Position numbers and translations under genes: made by a program
Notes under the pieces: model-generated
Database searches by the model: none
What the model was told of the DNA's origin: nothing
The model's input: the letters and a program-made list of their open reading frames with translations, nothing else
Source: Paenibacillus oleatilyticus
GTDB lineage: Bacteria; Bacillota; Bacilli; Paenibacillales; NBRC-103111
Assembly: GCF_018998565.1 (NCBI RefSeq)
Contig: NZ_JAHNZO010000022.1
Location: forward strand, 1-64,000
DNA length: 64,000 nucleotides
Direction of reading: 5' to 3'
Part shown: piece after piece, positions 56,310 through 64,000 of the stretch
Layout of the letters: each line of letters starts with the position of its first letter
Position numbering within the stretch: the first letter of the stretch is position 1

Positions 56310-57155
56310 ATGGATGTTATCCAAGTAGAACATATTCGAAAGAGATTTGGAAATAAGGATGCGTTATCAGACGTGTCCTTTTCCATTCCAAAAGGGGAAA
56401 TTTTTGGTTTCCTGGGTCCGAGTGGTTCAGGAAAGACAACATTAATAAAGATTTTAACGGCGCAATTAAATCCGACAAGTGGACAGGCAAATGTATTTAA
56501 CCAGCCGGCGGAGATGATGCATCAGTCTGCACAGAAGATGCGCTTTGGCATTTTGACGGATAACAGTGGTCTATATGAGAGATTAACGATTGAAGAAAAT
56601 CTAGAGCTGTATCGACAATTATATGATCTTCCCAGATCTTCGATCGATAAGGTGCTGCAGTTTGTAAACTTAAGCGGAGAGCGCAAAAAGAAAGTCAATC
56701 GCTTATCGAAAGGGATGCGTCAGCGTGTCATGTTGGCATGCGCGATTATCCATGAGCCGGAATTATTATTTTTAGATGAACCTACTTCGGCTTTAGATCC
56801 AGTAAACTCGGCACATATTTATAAAGGCCTACGCTACTTAAATGAGAAAGGGACAACGATTTTTTTAACTACGCATGATATGGCTGAGGCCGAATTGATA
56901 TGTAACCGTGTAGCGATTTTGTACCAAGGACAAATCCAAACCATCGGCTCACCCAAGGAACTTAAAAAACAACATCGGGAAAACGTAGTTTGTGTTGCCT
57001 TAATCCATGGGGAAGCCTACGAGCTCCCGATCGATGAGGGAACGGCCGATCAAATAGCCGATTGGATGAAACGAGGGTTAATTGATCGATTGGAAACGAA
57101 AGAGCCAAGTCTAGGTGATATCTTTATTAAAATGACAGGAAGTGAGTTACTATGA
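56310..57155 (+). CDS. ABC transporter ATP-binding protein
   Basis: 281 aa from ATG 56310 (MDVIQVEHIRKRFGNK), with AAGGA 10 nt upstream. Walker A is GPSGSGKT (36-43), the signature LSKGMRQRVML and Walker B LLFLDEPTSALDP. The C-terminal 60 residues are an extra domain found in ABC-2 drug or bacteriocin exporters. It overlaps the permease gene (ATGA). GC content is clearly lower than in the core genome around it. Confidence 0.93.
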   Translation: MDVIQVEHIRKRFGNKDALSDVSFSIPKGEIFGFLGPSGSGKTTLIKILTAQLNPTSGQANVFNQPAEMMHQSAQKMRFGILTDNSGLYERLTIEENLELYRQLYDLPRSSIDKVLQFVNLSGERKKKVNRLSKGMRQRVMLACAIIHEPELLFLDEPTSALDPVNSAHIYKGLRYLNEKGTTIFLTTHDMAEAELICNRVAILYQGQIQTIGSPKELKKQHRENVVCVALIHGEAYELPIDEGTADQIADWMKRGLIDRLETKEPSLGDIFIKMTGSELL

Positions 57156-57862
57156 GTATCTCATTAAAACGTGCTCGAGCGATATTTGTGAAGGATTATA
57201 AAGAGTTTTCACGCAATTATGCGATCTCTATTATGTTGATTTTTCCAATACTCTTAGCCTTCCTTTATAGAGGCCAAGGCATATCTTCGATTGGAGTTTT
57301 TGGTTTTGTTCTAAATTTTTCGTTTACGTTTTTAACGAGCTTTGTACAAGCATGCTTGATTGCGGAAGAAAAGGAGCGTAACACTTTACGATCATTAATG
57401 ATGACTCCGGCCACGTCCATGGATGTTTTAATAGGTAAAAGCGCTCTAGTCTTTGTAATGTCTGCTGTTGTTCTGGCTATTGTTACATATATATTTGGCT
57501 ATCAGCCAGATTGGATATGGGCGTTTGTGGCAGCAATCATTCTTTCGATTATTCTATACACAGCCGTCGGGACGATATGTGGTTTATTCTCCAAGACGCT
57601 GCTTGAAACATCATTATCTATAATTCCTGTGGCGATCGTATTCATTGCAGCGCCATTTGGAGTGTTACTAGTGAAAGATTTTCCGATCTTCAAAGTGCTG
57701 GAGTACGTACCAAGCAGTCAACTTGTGTATTTGCTAGGTATACACAATATAGTCTTTGCGACGGGAGACTTATTAAAACCCCTCCTCATTACTTTGGCAT
57801 GGACGGTTGGATTAACGATTGTGTCTGTTGTTTTGTATAACCGACGGTTAAAGGACGGGTAA
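57152..57862 (+). CDS. ABC-2 type transporter permease
   Basis: 236 aa, about six membrane helices: for example ISIMLIFPILLAFLYRG, GVFGFVLNFSFTFLTSF, ALVFVMSAVVLAIVTYIF and IWAFVAAIILSIILYTAVG. Together with the preceding ATPase it forms a minimal exporter of the ABC-2 class; the substrate cannot be told. The four-base overlap shows co-translation. Confidence 0.9.
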   Translation: MSISLKRARAIFVKDYKEFSRNYAISIMLIFPILLAFLYRGQGISSIGVFGFVLNFSFTFLTSFVQACLIAEEKERNTLRSLMMTPATSMDVLIGKSALVFVMSAVVLAIVTYIFGYQPDWIWAFVAAIILSIILYTAVGTICGLFSKTLLETSLSIIPVAIVFIAAPFGVLLVKDFPIFKVLEYVPSSQLVYLLGIHNIVFATGDLLKPLLITLAWTVGLTIVSVVLYNRRLKDG

Positions 57863-57917
57863 GAAAAAAATTACAAAAAAGAATCGCGTATTTCTAACGA
57901 GGAGGGATCAAATTCCG

Positions 57918-60212
57918 ATGAATTTAGCCGTCAAGTGGATGCGAGAATTCAAAGACCGAGATACCCGGCATAAGCTGAAAGGCTATCGGGACAAAGCGGA
58001 GCTCGTCAGGAAACGGAATTTGGAAGCATGGGACGAAAAGCAGCTGCAAGCGGAATCTCTCCGGCTGAAAAAGGAAGCAAAATCGGGTACGCTTTTGGAC
58101 GAGCTGCTTGTCGATGCCTATGCGCTAGTTTGTGAGGCAGCGAAGAGAACGATCGGATTACAGCCCTACGATGTCCAGATCATGGCTGCCATCGCTCTGC
58201 ACGAGGGATTTTTGATCGAGCAGCATACCGGCGAAGGAAAAACGCTCTCTGCTGTTATGCCTGCTTATCTACATGCGCTAACCGGCGAAGGCGTTCATGT
58301 GCTGACTTTTAACGATTATTTGGCAAATCGGGATGCGGAGTGGATGGGCCCGATCTATCGTTTCCTCGGGCTAACGGTAAACTCGGTTCAAGCGGGCATG
58401 AGCTTGCCCGAGAAACGGGAAGCGTACGCCGCGGATATAACCTATGTTACGGCCAAAGAGGCAGGATTCGATTACTTGCGCGACGCGATCGCACTAAACG
58501 AAGCCGATACCGTGCATCGTCCTTTCCACTACGTCATCGTCGACGAAGCGGATTCACTGCTTCTCGACGAAGCGCGGGTGCCGCTAGTCATCGCCGGCGA
58601 GCCGGGCTCTTCCGGCAACGACGGCATTCGTTTTGCAGAAGTGGCTAGGCAGCTCGAGCAAGATGAGCATTACGACTTCGACGAGTTCAAGCGGAACGTT
58701 TATTTGAATGAAGCGGGCTCTGCGAAAGCGGAATCGCTGCTGGGATGCGGCAATTTGTACGAAAGCCATAATAGTCATTTGTTAATATCGTTAAATTGCG
58801 CACTGCATGCGGAATCGTTATTGAAAAAAGACGTCGATTACATCGTCCGGGACGGTAAAATCGAGCTGATCGACGAATATACCGGCCGCGTAGCGGAGAA
58901 CAGGCATTTGCCGGACGGGCTGCAAGCCGCGCTTGCGGCCAAAGAAGGACTGCAGTCGAAAGCCGGCGGGAAAATTCTCGGTACGATCACCCTTCAACAC
59001 TTCCTTAGCCTATATCCGAAGATTTGCGGAATGACGGCTACCGCGCTCGCTTCCGCAATGGAATTCGAAGATATTTATGAGCTGCAGGTCGTGCAAATTC
59101 CGCCGAACCGGCCAAACATACGGATCGACCTTCCGCACCGGATTTATACCCATAAAGAAGCCAAATTTAAGGCGCTTGTACAAGAAATCTCGTCCGTCCA
59201 TGCGACGGGACGTCCAATTCTAGTTGGTACGTCAAGCGTCGAGGAGTCTGACATGCTGGCGGAGGCGCTAGCGGCTGCCAACGTACCTTGTCATGTTCTG
59301 AATGCGAAAAACGACGCAAAAGAAGCCGAGATCATCGCCAAAGCAGGAGAAATCGGCGCCGTGACGGTGTCTACGAATATGGCGGGGCGCGGCGTCGACA
59401 TTCGGCTCGGCGGCGGCAACCCCACGCAAGCAGAAGTTGTCGCCAAGCTGGGCGGGTTGTACGTGATTGGTACGCATATGCACGAAAGCGTGCGGATCGA
59501 CAACCAACTGCGCGGGCGTTCTGGCCGCCAAGGCGACCCGGGAGCTTCCGTATTTTTCGTAAGCTTGGAGGACGAGTTGATGCTTCGGTTCGGCATCGAT
59601 AAAGTGATTCCGCCCGCCTATCGCGATCTCAGGCAGGATGATGCTCTCGAGGAGTCGGTGCTCCGCAGCAATATCGCCCACATTCAGCGCGTTATTATGG
59701 GCCAAAACTTCCATATCCGCCAGGAACTGAACCGTTATTCGGATATGGTGGAGGAACAGCGGCGTATTCTATACGAGGAGCGGCTCGGAATTTTGAAAGG
59801 CGAGACGCCGATGAGCCCTTCGGAGCAGCGGGTACGGCTTTATTATATCGACAAGTTCTGGGCTGACCATCTGGCCTACGTTTCTTACATTCGCGAAAGC
59901 ATCCATTTGACGAGCCTTACCAACCGCAATCCGATCGATGAATTTCATGTGCAAATCATCCAAGCCTACGAGCAAATTCCGACAAAAATAAATAGAGAGT
60001 CGGCAAATATGCTCGTAAAGCTCGGAGGTTCGAATGATCCGGCGAAGTGGGAAAAGTTCGGGCTGAAGAGCCCTACTTCCACTTGGACTTATACTATCAA
60101 CGATCAATACATGGAGTACTTGCAGAATCCCGGTTCATGGAACCCAGGGACGATAATCGCTTATTGGATGCGCAAGATGCTGAAACCGGTATTCGGGTGG
60201 CCGAAATTTTGA
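57918..60212 (+). CDS. SecA2-like accessory translocase ATPase
   Basis: 764 aa, shorter than housekeeping SecA. Walker A is TGEGKT (104-109), Walker B VDEADSLLLDEAR, and MAGRGVDIRLG and LRGRSGRQGDPG complete the DEAD motor. The cross-linking and wing domains are present. The C-terminus ends PVFGWPKF without the CxCxnCH zinc tail of SecA, which with the length points to SecA2. AGGAGGGA precedes ATG 57918. No SecY2 or Asp genes are beside it, so its substrate is unknown. It returns to high GC after the ABC cassette. Confidence 0.85.
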   Translation: MNLAVKWMREFKDRDTRHKLKGYRDKAELVRKRNLEAWDEKQLQAESLRLKKEAKSGTLLDELLVDAYALVCEAAKRTIGLQPYDVQIMAAIALHEGFLIEQHTGEGKTLSAVMPAYLHALTGEGVHVLTFNDYLANRDAEWMGPIYRFLGLTVNSVQAGMSLPEKREAYAADITYVTAKEAGFDYLRDAIALNEADTVHRPFHYVIVDEADSLLLDEARVPLVIAGEPGSSGNDGIRFAEVARQLEQDEHYDFDEFKRNVYLNEAGSAKAESLLGCGNLYESHNSHLLISLNCALHAESLLKKDVDYIVRDGKIELIDEYTGRVAENRHLPDGLQAALAAKEGLQSKAGGKILGTITLQHFLSLYPKICGMTATALASAMEFEDIYELQVVQIPPNRPNIRIDLPHRIYTHKEAKFKALVQEISSVHATGRPILVGTSSVEESDMLAEALAAANVPCHVLNAKNDAKEAEIIAKAGEIGAVTVSTNMAGRGVDIRLGGGNPTQAEVVAKLGGLYVIGTHMHESVRIDNQLRGRSGRQGDPGASVFFVSLEDELMLRFGIDKVIPPAYRDLRQDDALEESVLRSNIAHIQRVIMGQNFHIRQELNRYSDMVEEQRRILYEERLGILKGETPMSPSEQRVRLYYIDKFWADHLAYVSYIRESIHLTSLTNRNPIDEFHVQIIQAYEQIPTKINRESANMLVKLGGSNDPAKWEKFGLKSPTSTWTYTINDQYMEYLQNPGSWNPGTIIAYWMRKMLKPVFGWPKF

Positions 60213-60262
60213 TCGGGACCGCTTGGATTTCTCAATTTTATAATCGGTATAAACATACCACT

Positions 60263-60286
60263 GCCGCCAAAGCTATGGCGGCTTTT
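60263..60286 (+). terminator. secA2 terminator
   Basis: GCCGCC (60263-60268) / GGCGGC (60277-60282) followed by TTTT. Confidence 0.8.
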
Positions 60287-60334
60287 GCATCATCCACTCG
60301 ATTATTACTTCGGCCGTACCTTCTTTTGCAGGTA

Positions 60335-61378
60335 TCAGAAGTTTTCTAAAACAATTTTGCCAATAGACCGTCCATTTTCCAACTTCTCATGCGCTAAACG
60401 GAGGTTTGCTGCATTAATGGGTTCTAGTCGTTCATTTAGTGTAGTTTTTAATTTTCCATCATCGATTAAGTCCGCCAGGTCATTCAGCAATTCGTGTTGT
60501 TTTATCATGTCTTCGGTGTAAAACAAGGACCGTGTAAACATGAACTCCCATACAAACGTTACGCTTTTAGCAAACAGCAAGTCCATTTTCAAGCTTCCTG
60601 CCCAGGAAGCCTTATCCGTAGGAACGATACAGCAAATTTTACCTTGGGGGGTAATGGCCTCCGACATATTCGCCAGGTGTTGTACCGTATCATTCAAGCA
60701 GAAAATATAATCCACAGTATCTATACCAAATTCCTTGAGCTGAGGTTGGAAAGGGTTATTGTGGTTTATTATAAAATCCGCACCTAAACTTTTGACCCAT
60801 TGAGTTGACTCCGGACGCGAAGCCGTACCGATGACTGTCAAACCTACTAATTTGGCAAGTTGCACGGCAATCGATCCTACTCCTCCAGCAGCGCCGATAA
60901 TAAGTATACTTTTGTTTTCATTACCGTTTAAGCTAATTCCTAAACGATCAAATAGGCCCTCCCATGCCGTTATCGAGGTAAGCGGTAATGCGGCGGCTGC
61001 TGCGAAATCCAAACTTCCTGGCATTTTTCCTACAATTCGTTCATCAACCAAGTGAAATTCGCTATTAGTGCCTGGTCGAGCCACACTGCCCGCATAATAG
61101 ACCCTGTCCCCTGGTTTAAACAATTGACAGTCAGGGCCAACTTGTTCTACGATTCCAGCAGCATCCCAACCAAGAATTTTCGGTGATTCGGCTTCGTAGT
61201 TATGTTTTTCGCGAACGCCTACGTCTGCAGGGTTGACGGAGATAGCTTTTACATTTACAAGCAAATCGCGGCCTGTCGGTTCCGGTTTATCCAAATGCAG
61301 ATCAACGAGGCTTTCCGGATCAGATATGGGGAGGTATCGGTAAGCACCGATTGCTTTCATCTTTTGGCGAGTATTCAT
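60335..61378 (-). CDS. Zinc-binding-dehydrogenase-family quinone/alkenal reductase
   Basis: 347 aa. MDR-family oxidoreductase: GroES-like N-terminal half (GWDAAGIVEQVGPD, FKPGDRVYYAG), then Rossmann motif GAAGGVGSIAVQLAKL near 165. No cysteine-based zinc site is seen, so it is more like NADPH:quinone reductases than alcohol dehydrogenases, although close relatives are named zinc-binding alcohol dehydrogenase family. Divergent from an HxlR regulator that should control it, probably in response to electrophiles. Start ATG 61378 after GAGAGGA. Confidence 0.88.
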   Translation of the reverse strand: MNTRQKMKAIGAYRYLPISDPESLVDLHLDKPEPTGRDLLVNVKAISVNPADVGVREKHNYEAESPKILGWDAAGIVEQVGPDCQLFKPGDRVYYAGSVARPGTNSEFHLVDERIVGKMPGSLDFAAAAALPLTSITAWEGLFDRLGISLNGNENKSILIIGAAGGVGSIAVQLAKLVGLTVIGTASRPESTQWVKSLGADFIINHNNPFQPQLKEFGIDTVDYIFCLNDTVQHLANMSEAITPQGKICCIVPTDKASWAGSLKMDLLFAKSVTFVWEFMFTRSLFYTEDMIKQHELLNDLADLIDDGKLKTTLNERLEPINAANLRLAHEKLENGRSIGKIVLENF

Positions 61379-61437
61379 AGGTATCCCATCCTCTCAAATA
61401 GCAAATGTTGTACAGATAGCATTGTATATCAGTTAGA

Positions 61438-61450
61438 TTACTTTAAGTAA
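61438..61450. promoter_or_regulatory. Palindrome between the oxidoreductase and hxlR
   Basis: TTACTT-T-AAGTAA, a 13-bp palindrome midway in the divergent gap and near the hxlR promoter (-10 TATAGT 61469-61474). It fits the kind of site used by HxlR/YodB-type repressors. Confidence 0.5.
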
Positions 61451-61506
61451 GTACGCATATTTTTATGGTATAGTATTAAAAATCAAACCTTTGGGAGGAT
61501 AAGCTG

Positions 61507-61884
61507 ATGGGAGACCGAAGGAATAAATATGGAATGCGTCCAGATATGCAAGCATGTCCGGTTGAAACAACGCTGGATGTTATTGGCGGAAAGTGGAAGG
61601 GGATTATTCTCTATCAGCTCCTGGACGGAACGAAAAGATTCAATGAATTCAGGCGCCTCAATCCGGGAATTACGCAGTTTATGCTCACATTGCAGTTAAG
61701 AGAGCTTGAACGGGACGGCATCATTCATCGAGAAATATATAAAGAGGTTCCGCCAAGAGTGGAATACTCCCTTACTGATTTCGGAAGGACTTTGGAACCG
61801 GTGATTATGTCTATGAAAGCATGGGGGGAGTCTTATAAAGCGCGGCTTGATGAAATTCGCACGATACAAGCGGAGGAGAGTTAA
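61507..61884 (+). CDS. HxlR-family transcriptional regulator
   Basis: 125 aa, single winged-helix domain of the HxlR type: GGKWKGIILYQLLDGTKRFNEF, then GITQFMLTLQLRELERDGII and PPRVEYSLTDFG. A conserved N-terminal cysteine, Cys17 (QACPVE), is the redox- or quinone-sensing residue in family members such as YodB. ATG 61507 follows GGGAGGA. Divergent from an oxidoreductase gene, its likely target. Confidence 0.92.
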   Translation: MGDRRNKYGMRPDMQACPVETTLDVIGGKWKGIILYQLLDGTKRFNEFRRLNPGITQFMLTLQLRELERDGIIHREIYKEVPPRVEYSLTDFGRTLEPVIMSMKAWGESYKARLDEIRTIQAEES

Positions 61885-61978
61885 AGGCCTTCTTGCATAG
61901 ATTTAAACTAATTACGGAACCAAACAACGTAGGGCACATAAAGCAGTATACAGGCATCTAGAAGAAAGGATGATAGAA

Positions 61979-63199
61979 ATGCCAAATAATAACCAGGCTT
62001 GTCCTCCTGTCGGTTCTATTAGAGGAGCTGGTCGCTATCCTATCGACCTGACGGGTCCTCGCAGTCACACGCTTGTCATTGAGCCCGGTGTGGGCAGCCT
62101 CTCTATTGGACCGTCGCAATTGGGCAAAAAGGCAGACCTTCACGTCGCGTCCGATGCACAAGTCGATTGGACCGTATTCAATGTCTTTGCCACGCCGGCC
62201 GGCTCGCCCTGGCCGCGATTTCTGCGCTATACGGGCAGCGACGAGGGCTTCTTCGACTGGGCGCAGGAACGCCCCATTGAGGAAATGGCATGGGTTCCGA
62301 TCCTGTCTGCAGACATGGTGGCGGACGCCAGTCAGTCCATTGTGCATGGCTTGCATATCGAACTGGACCAGTCCGGGAGCCGTTTGCACCTGAAGCTTCC
62401 GACGCGGCAGGTCTTTGAATATTTCCGCCTACGTGTGGCCGGGGATCTATCACGCTTCTCGGCCACTGGCGATTTGCCATATTCTCTGACACTGGCGCCG
62501 CGCACCAGCCGACGCAAAAGTGATGCCCCTTTCTTGCTGCCCGACATGGGTGACTTGCACCAGGTCACGAGCCTGACGCTCCAGAACGCGCCGATGGGAC
62601 AAGCTATCTCGCTGGAGTGCCTGAACCGGTTCCCAAACCTCAGCTCACTGAGTTTGTGGGGGAACTTCTGCGACTTGGGCTTGTTGGTCCATCATGCCCG
62701 GTTAACGAATCTGGAGCTGCGCTTTATGCCCGATCTGGGTGACTTGCCGCCCCTGAGCGCGTGGCCGCTGCTTGACAGATTTATCGCCTACAACGTGGAA
62801 GAGACCGCGGGCAAGCGCCTAAAGCAGCAAATGAAAGCACGCGCTAAAACCCGCCCGTGGACCGGTCATGCTTCAGTGAGCCAATTGCGAAAGCCTGAAT
62901 GGTGGACGACCGAGTATGGCCGTCCGTTCTCGTCGTGGCCTAAACGTCTGGCCAAGCTTGCTAACGAAGCTTACGACAATGCACAGGCAACCTTGGCTCA
63001 GGCCCGCAGCTTTGCCGATGCCGAGGCGGCCATTACCGCCTTTACCGTACGCTTCAATTCCCTCAAAGGCATCGAAACCACTGAACGTGAAGACCTTGGT
63101 GAAGCAGTATGGCAACTAAGCCAGTCTGACCACCTGATCGGCCAGCCTATACCAGAGGAGATGGCTCAACGCTGGTTCGATGCAGCGCGCGATTACTGA
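61979..63199 (+). CDS. Leucine-rich-repeat-like protein (orphan)
   Basis: 406 aa from ATG 61979 (MPNNNQACPPVG), with AAAGGA 9 nt upstream. The N-terminal 160 residues are beta-rich. About three to four LRR-like units lie at 195-280 (VTSLTLQNAPMGQ, LSSLSLWGNF, LTNLELRFMPDLGDLP). A conserved C-terminal block (YGRPFSSWPKRLAKLA) follows. This layout is like LRR proteins named gliding motility protein in many bacteria, often beside DUF4132 and MoxR genes, which are absent here. The codon style and content suggest transfer; not verified. Confidence 0.7.
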   Translation: MPNNNQACPPVGSIRGAGRYPIDLTGPRSHTLVIEPGVGSLSIGPSQLGKKADLHVASDAQVDWTVFNVFATPAGSPWPRFLRYTGSDEGFFDWAQERPIEEMAWVPILSADMVADASQSIVHGLHIELDQSGSRLHLKLPTRQVFEYFRLRVAGDLSRFSATGDLPYSLTLAPRTSRRKSDAPFLLPDMGDLHQVTSLTLQNAPMGQAISLECLNRFPNLSSLSLWGNFCDLGLLVHHARLTNLELRFMPDLGDLPPLSAWPLLDRFIAYNVEETAGKRLKQQMKARAKTRPWTGHASVSQLRKPEWWTTEYGRPFSSWPKRLAKLANEAYDNAQATLAQARSFADAEAAITAFTVRFNSLKGIETTEREDLGEAVWQLSQSDHLIGQPIPEEMAQRWFDAARDY

Positions 63200-63213
63200 A
63201 TTGAAAGTGAGAA

Positions 63214-63616
63214 TCATGAAAGAAAATCGAGACGCGATCCTCCGGAGCGACAAACATGCCATCCCAGGCTTAATTCCGGGAAGTTCACAATCGTGCGATT
63301 GACTCGCACTTTATTGGCTGAATGTACATCGTTTGTGCTTAGAGTCGCTGCAAATTCTTTCGTGGTTGTTGATTTCCACATTTTCGCGTTGCTTTCGAAA
63401 TACGCTTTATAATCCGGATTGCTCATTTCGGATACAACTTGAAGCGAAGCGGCCATTCCGCCTAAATCGGCAACGTTCTCGCTTAGGGTAAGCAGACCGT
63501 CGTTCACCACACCCGGAACAATCTCATAATGTCGTATCCCACTTATCCGGATATCCGATCTTAACAATCATCGTATCCAGCTTCTTCATCGCTTTAGCTT
63601 TTGTTGTTTCTGACAT
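63214..63616 (-). pseudogene. M13-family metallopeptidase remnant
   Basis: Two broken pieces. The first (63616 leftwards) reads MSETTKAKAMKKLDTMIVK and KIGYPDKWDTTL before a stop. The second (63567-63214) reads EIVPGVVNDGLLTLSENVADLGG and VNRTIVNFPEL, then runs into unrelated sequence. These are neighbouring parts of the C-terminal catalytic domain of M13 (neprilysin-type) peptidases; ENVADLGG holds the zinc-binding Glu. The pieces are out of frame and the zinc HExxH part is missing. Confidence 0.75.
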
Positions 63617-64000
63617 TCTGTTTGAACATGTTGTAAGGAGTCTGTTCATTTTCAAGAGGGCATAAACGAATCGTCATCATGATTTATACCGCGTTAACGG
63701 ATACGGGAGTGGTTGTCTATTTTTTGTATAGGTCCCAGTAATATAATGGTGACATACGCGTCTAAACTGGGCGTACCCTGTCATTTACAGTATGTAAATG
63801 ACAAAAATGATCGAAGGAGAGGGGGAAGAAAGTCCTAAGCATGATCACCGGCCTGTATGCCCGCGGCACTTAACCGTTCATCTGGAACTCCGCAAGATTT
63901 CTATGATGTAATGGGCCGTTGGGATCAAGCAATAGCACGTGTCTATTCGCTTGTTCGTTATATCGGCCAGATGATTCTGCTGTCGCCAAAATTTTCGGGA
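63617..64000 (+). other. End of window: palindrome without a recognised gene
   Basis: No supported reading frame in 384 bp. It contains the perfect inverted repeat TGTCATTTACA (63779-63789), 3 nt, TGTAAATGACA (63793-63803), a likely operator. A TATAAT lies at about 63738-63743, upstream of it. The sequence after the palindrome (AAGGAGAGGGGGAAG) looks like a leader, but only short frames follow; a gene may continue past the window. Confidence 0.5.

Overview
The window is a chromosomal replication-origin region from a member of the Paenibacillaceae (Paenibacillus or a close relative). Three things point there: the gyrA-gyrB-remB-recF-yaaA-dnaN-dnaA | oriC | rpmH-rnpA-yidC-jag-mnmEG-rsmG-noc-soj-spo0J order of endospore-forming Firmicutes; strong AGGAGG-type ribosome binding sites with frequent GTG and TTG starts; and sporulation or Firmicute-specific genes (yyaC, walRKHIJ, gdpP, yjzC-like). 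Species cannot be fixed from this window alone.

Layout. Positions 1-33 are the first bases of a 16S rRNA gene on the minus strand, with its promoter and leader. From 305 to 11348 the minus strand carries an HD-GYP protein, gyrA, a polysaccharide deacetylase, gyrB, remB, recF, yaaA, dnaN and dnaA. The origin has two parts: a DnaA-box cluster upstream of dnaA (11349-11853), and an unwinding region between dnaA and dnaN (9790-9960) with DnaA-trios beside a GC cluster and DnaA boxes. From 11854 the plus strand carries rpmH, rnpA, yidC, jag, mnmE, mnmG, rsmG, noc, soj and spo0J with two parS sites, then a cysteine-desulfurase-like gene, DUF4446, yyaC (reversed), DUF3343, mscS, DUF951 and tRNA-Ser(CGA).

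Positions 25.2-27.1 kb are a small accessory island: two tiny XRE regulators and an unknown gene facing each other across a 74-bp nested palindrome, then a small membrane protein and a YjzC-like protein. Housekeeping order resumes with rpsF-ssb-rpsR, a DUF4091 protein, a CBS protein, MazG-like, DUF2232, gdpP, rplI, dnaB, purA (behind a double PurBox), an M23/LysM/G5 peptidase, walRKHIJ, htrA, a CxxH/CxxC protein and rlmH.

From about 48.5 kb to the end the DNA is accessory and partly decayed. It holds a frameshifted secreted-protein gene, an IS3-family element with a broken orfB, nfo, a second greA-type gene, initiator tRNA-Met, an ABC-F gene scrambled by an internal inversion, and a lower-GC cassette of a LytTR regulator carrying a degenerate ABC domain plus an ABC transporter. 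After these come a SecA2-like ATPase, a divergent HxlR/oxidoreductase pair, a leucine-rich-repeat protein and an M13 peptidase remnant.

How the genes work together: the core codes for replication initiation (DnaA, DnaN, DnaB, SSB, gyrase), origin segregation and nucleoid occlusion (Soj, Spo0J, Noc, parS), tRNA and rRNA modification, ribosomal proteins, c-di-AMP turnover (GdpP) and cell-wall control (WalRK with WalHI, M23 peptidase, HtrA). The best candidates for undescribed biology are the XRE palindrome island, the LytTR/degenerate-ABC cassette, the compensated 40-bp tandem repeat at the recF-yaaA junction, and the DnaA boxes built into the dnaA terminator. All calls come from reading the sequence; no database search was run.
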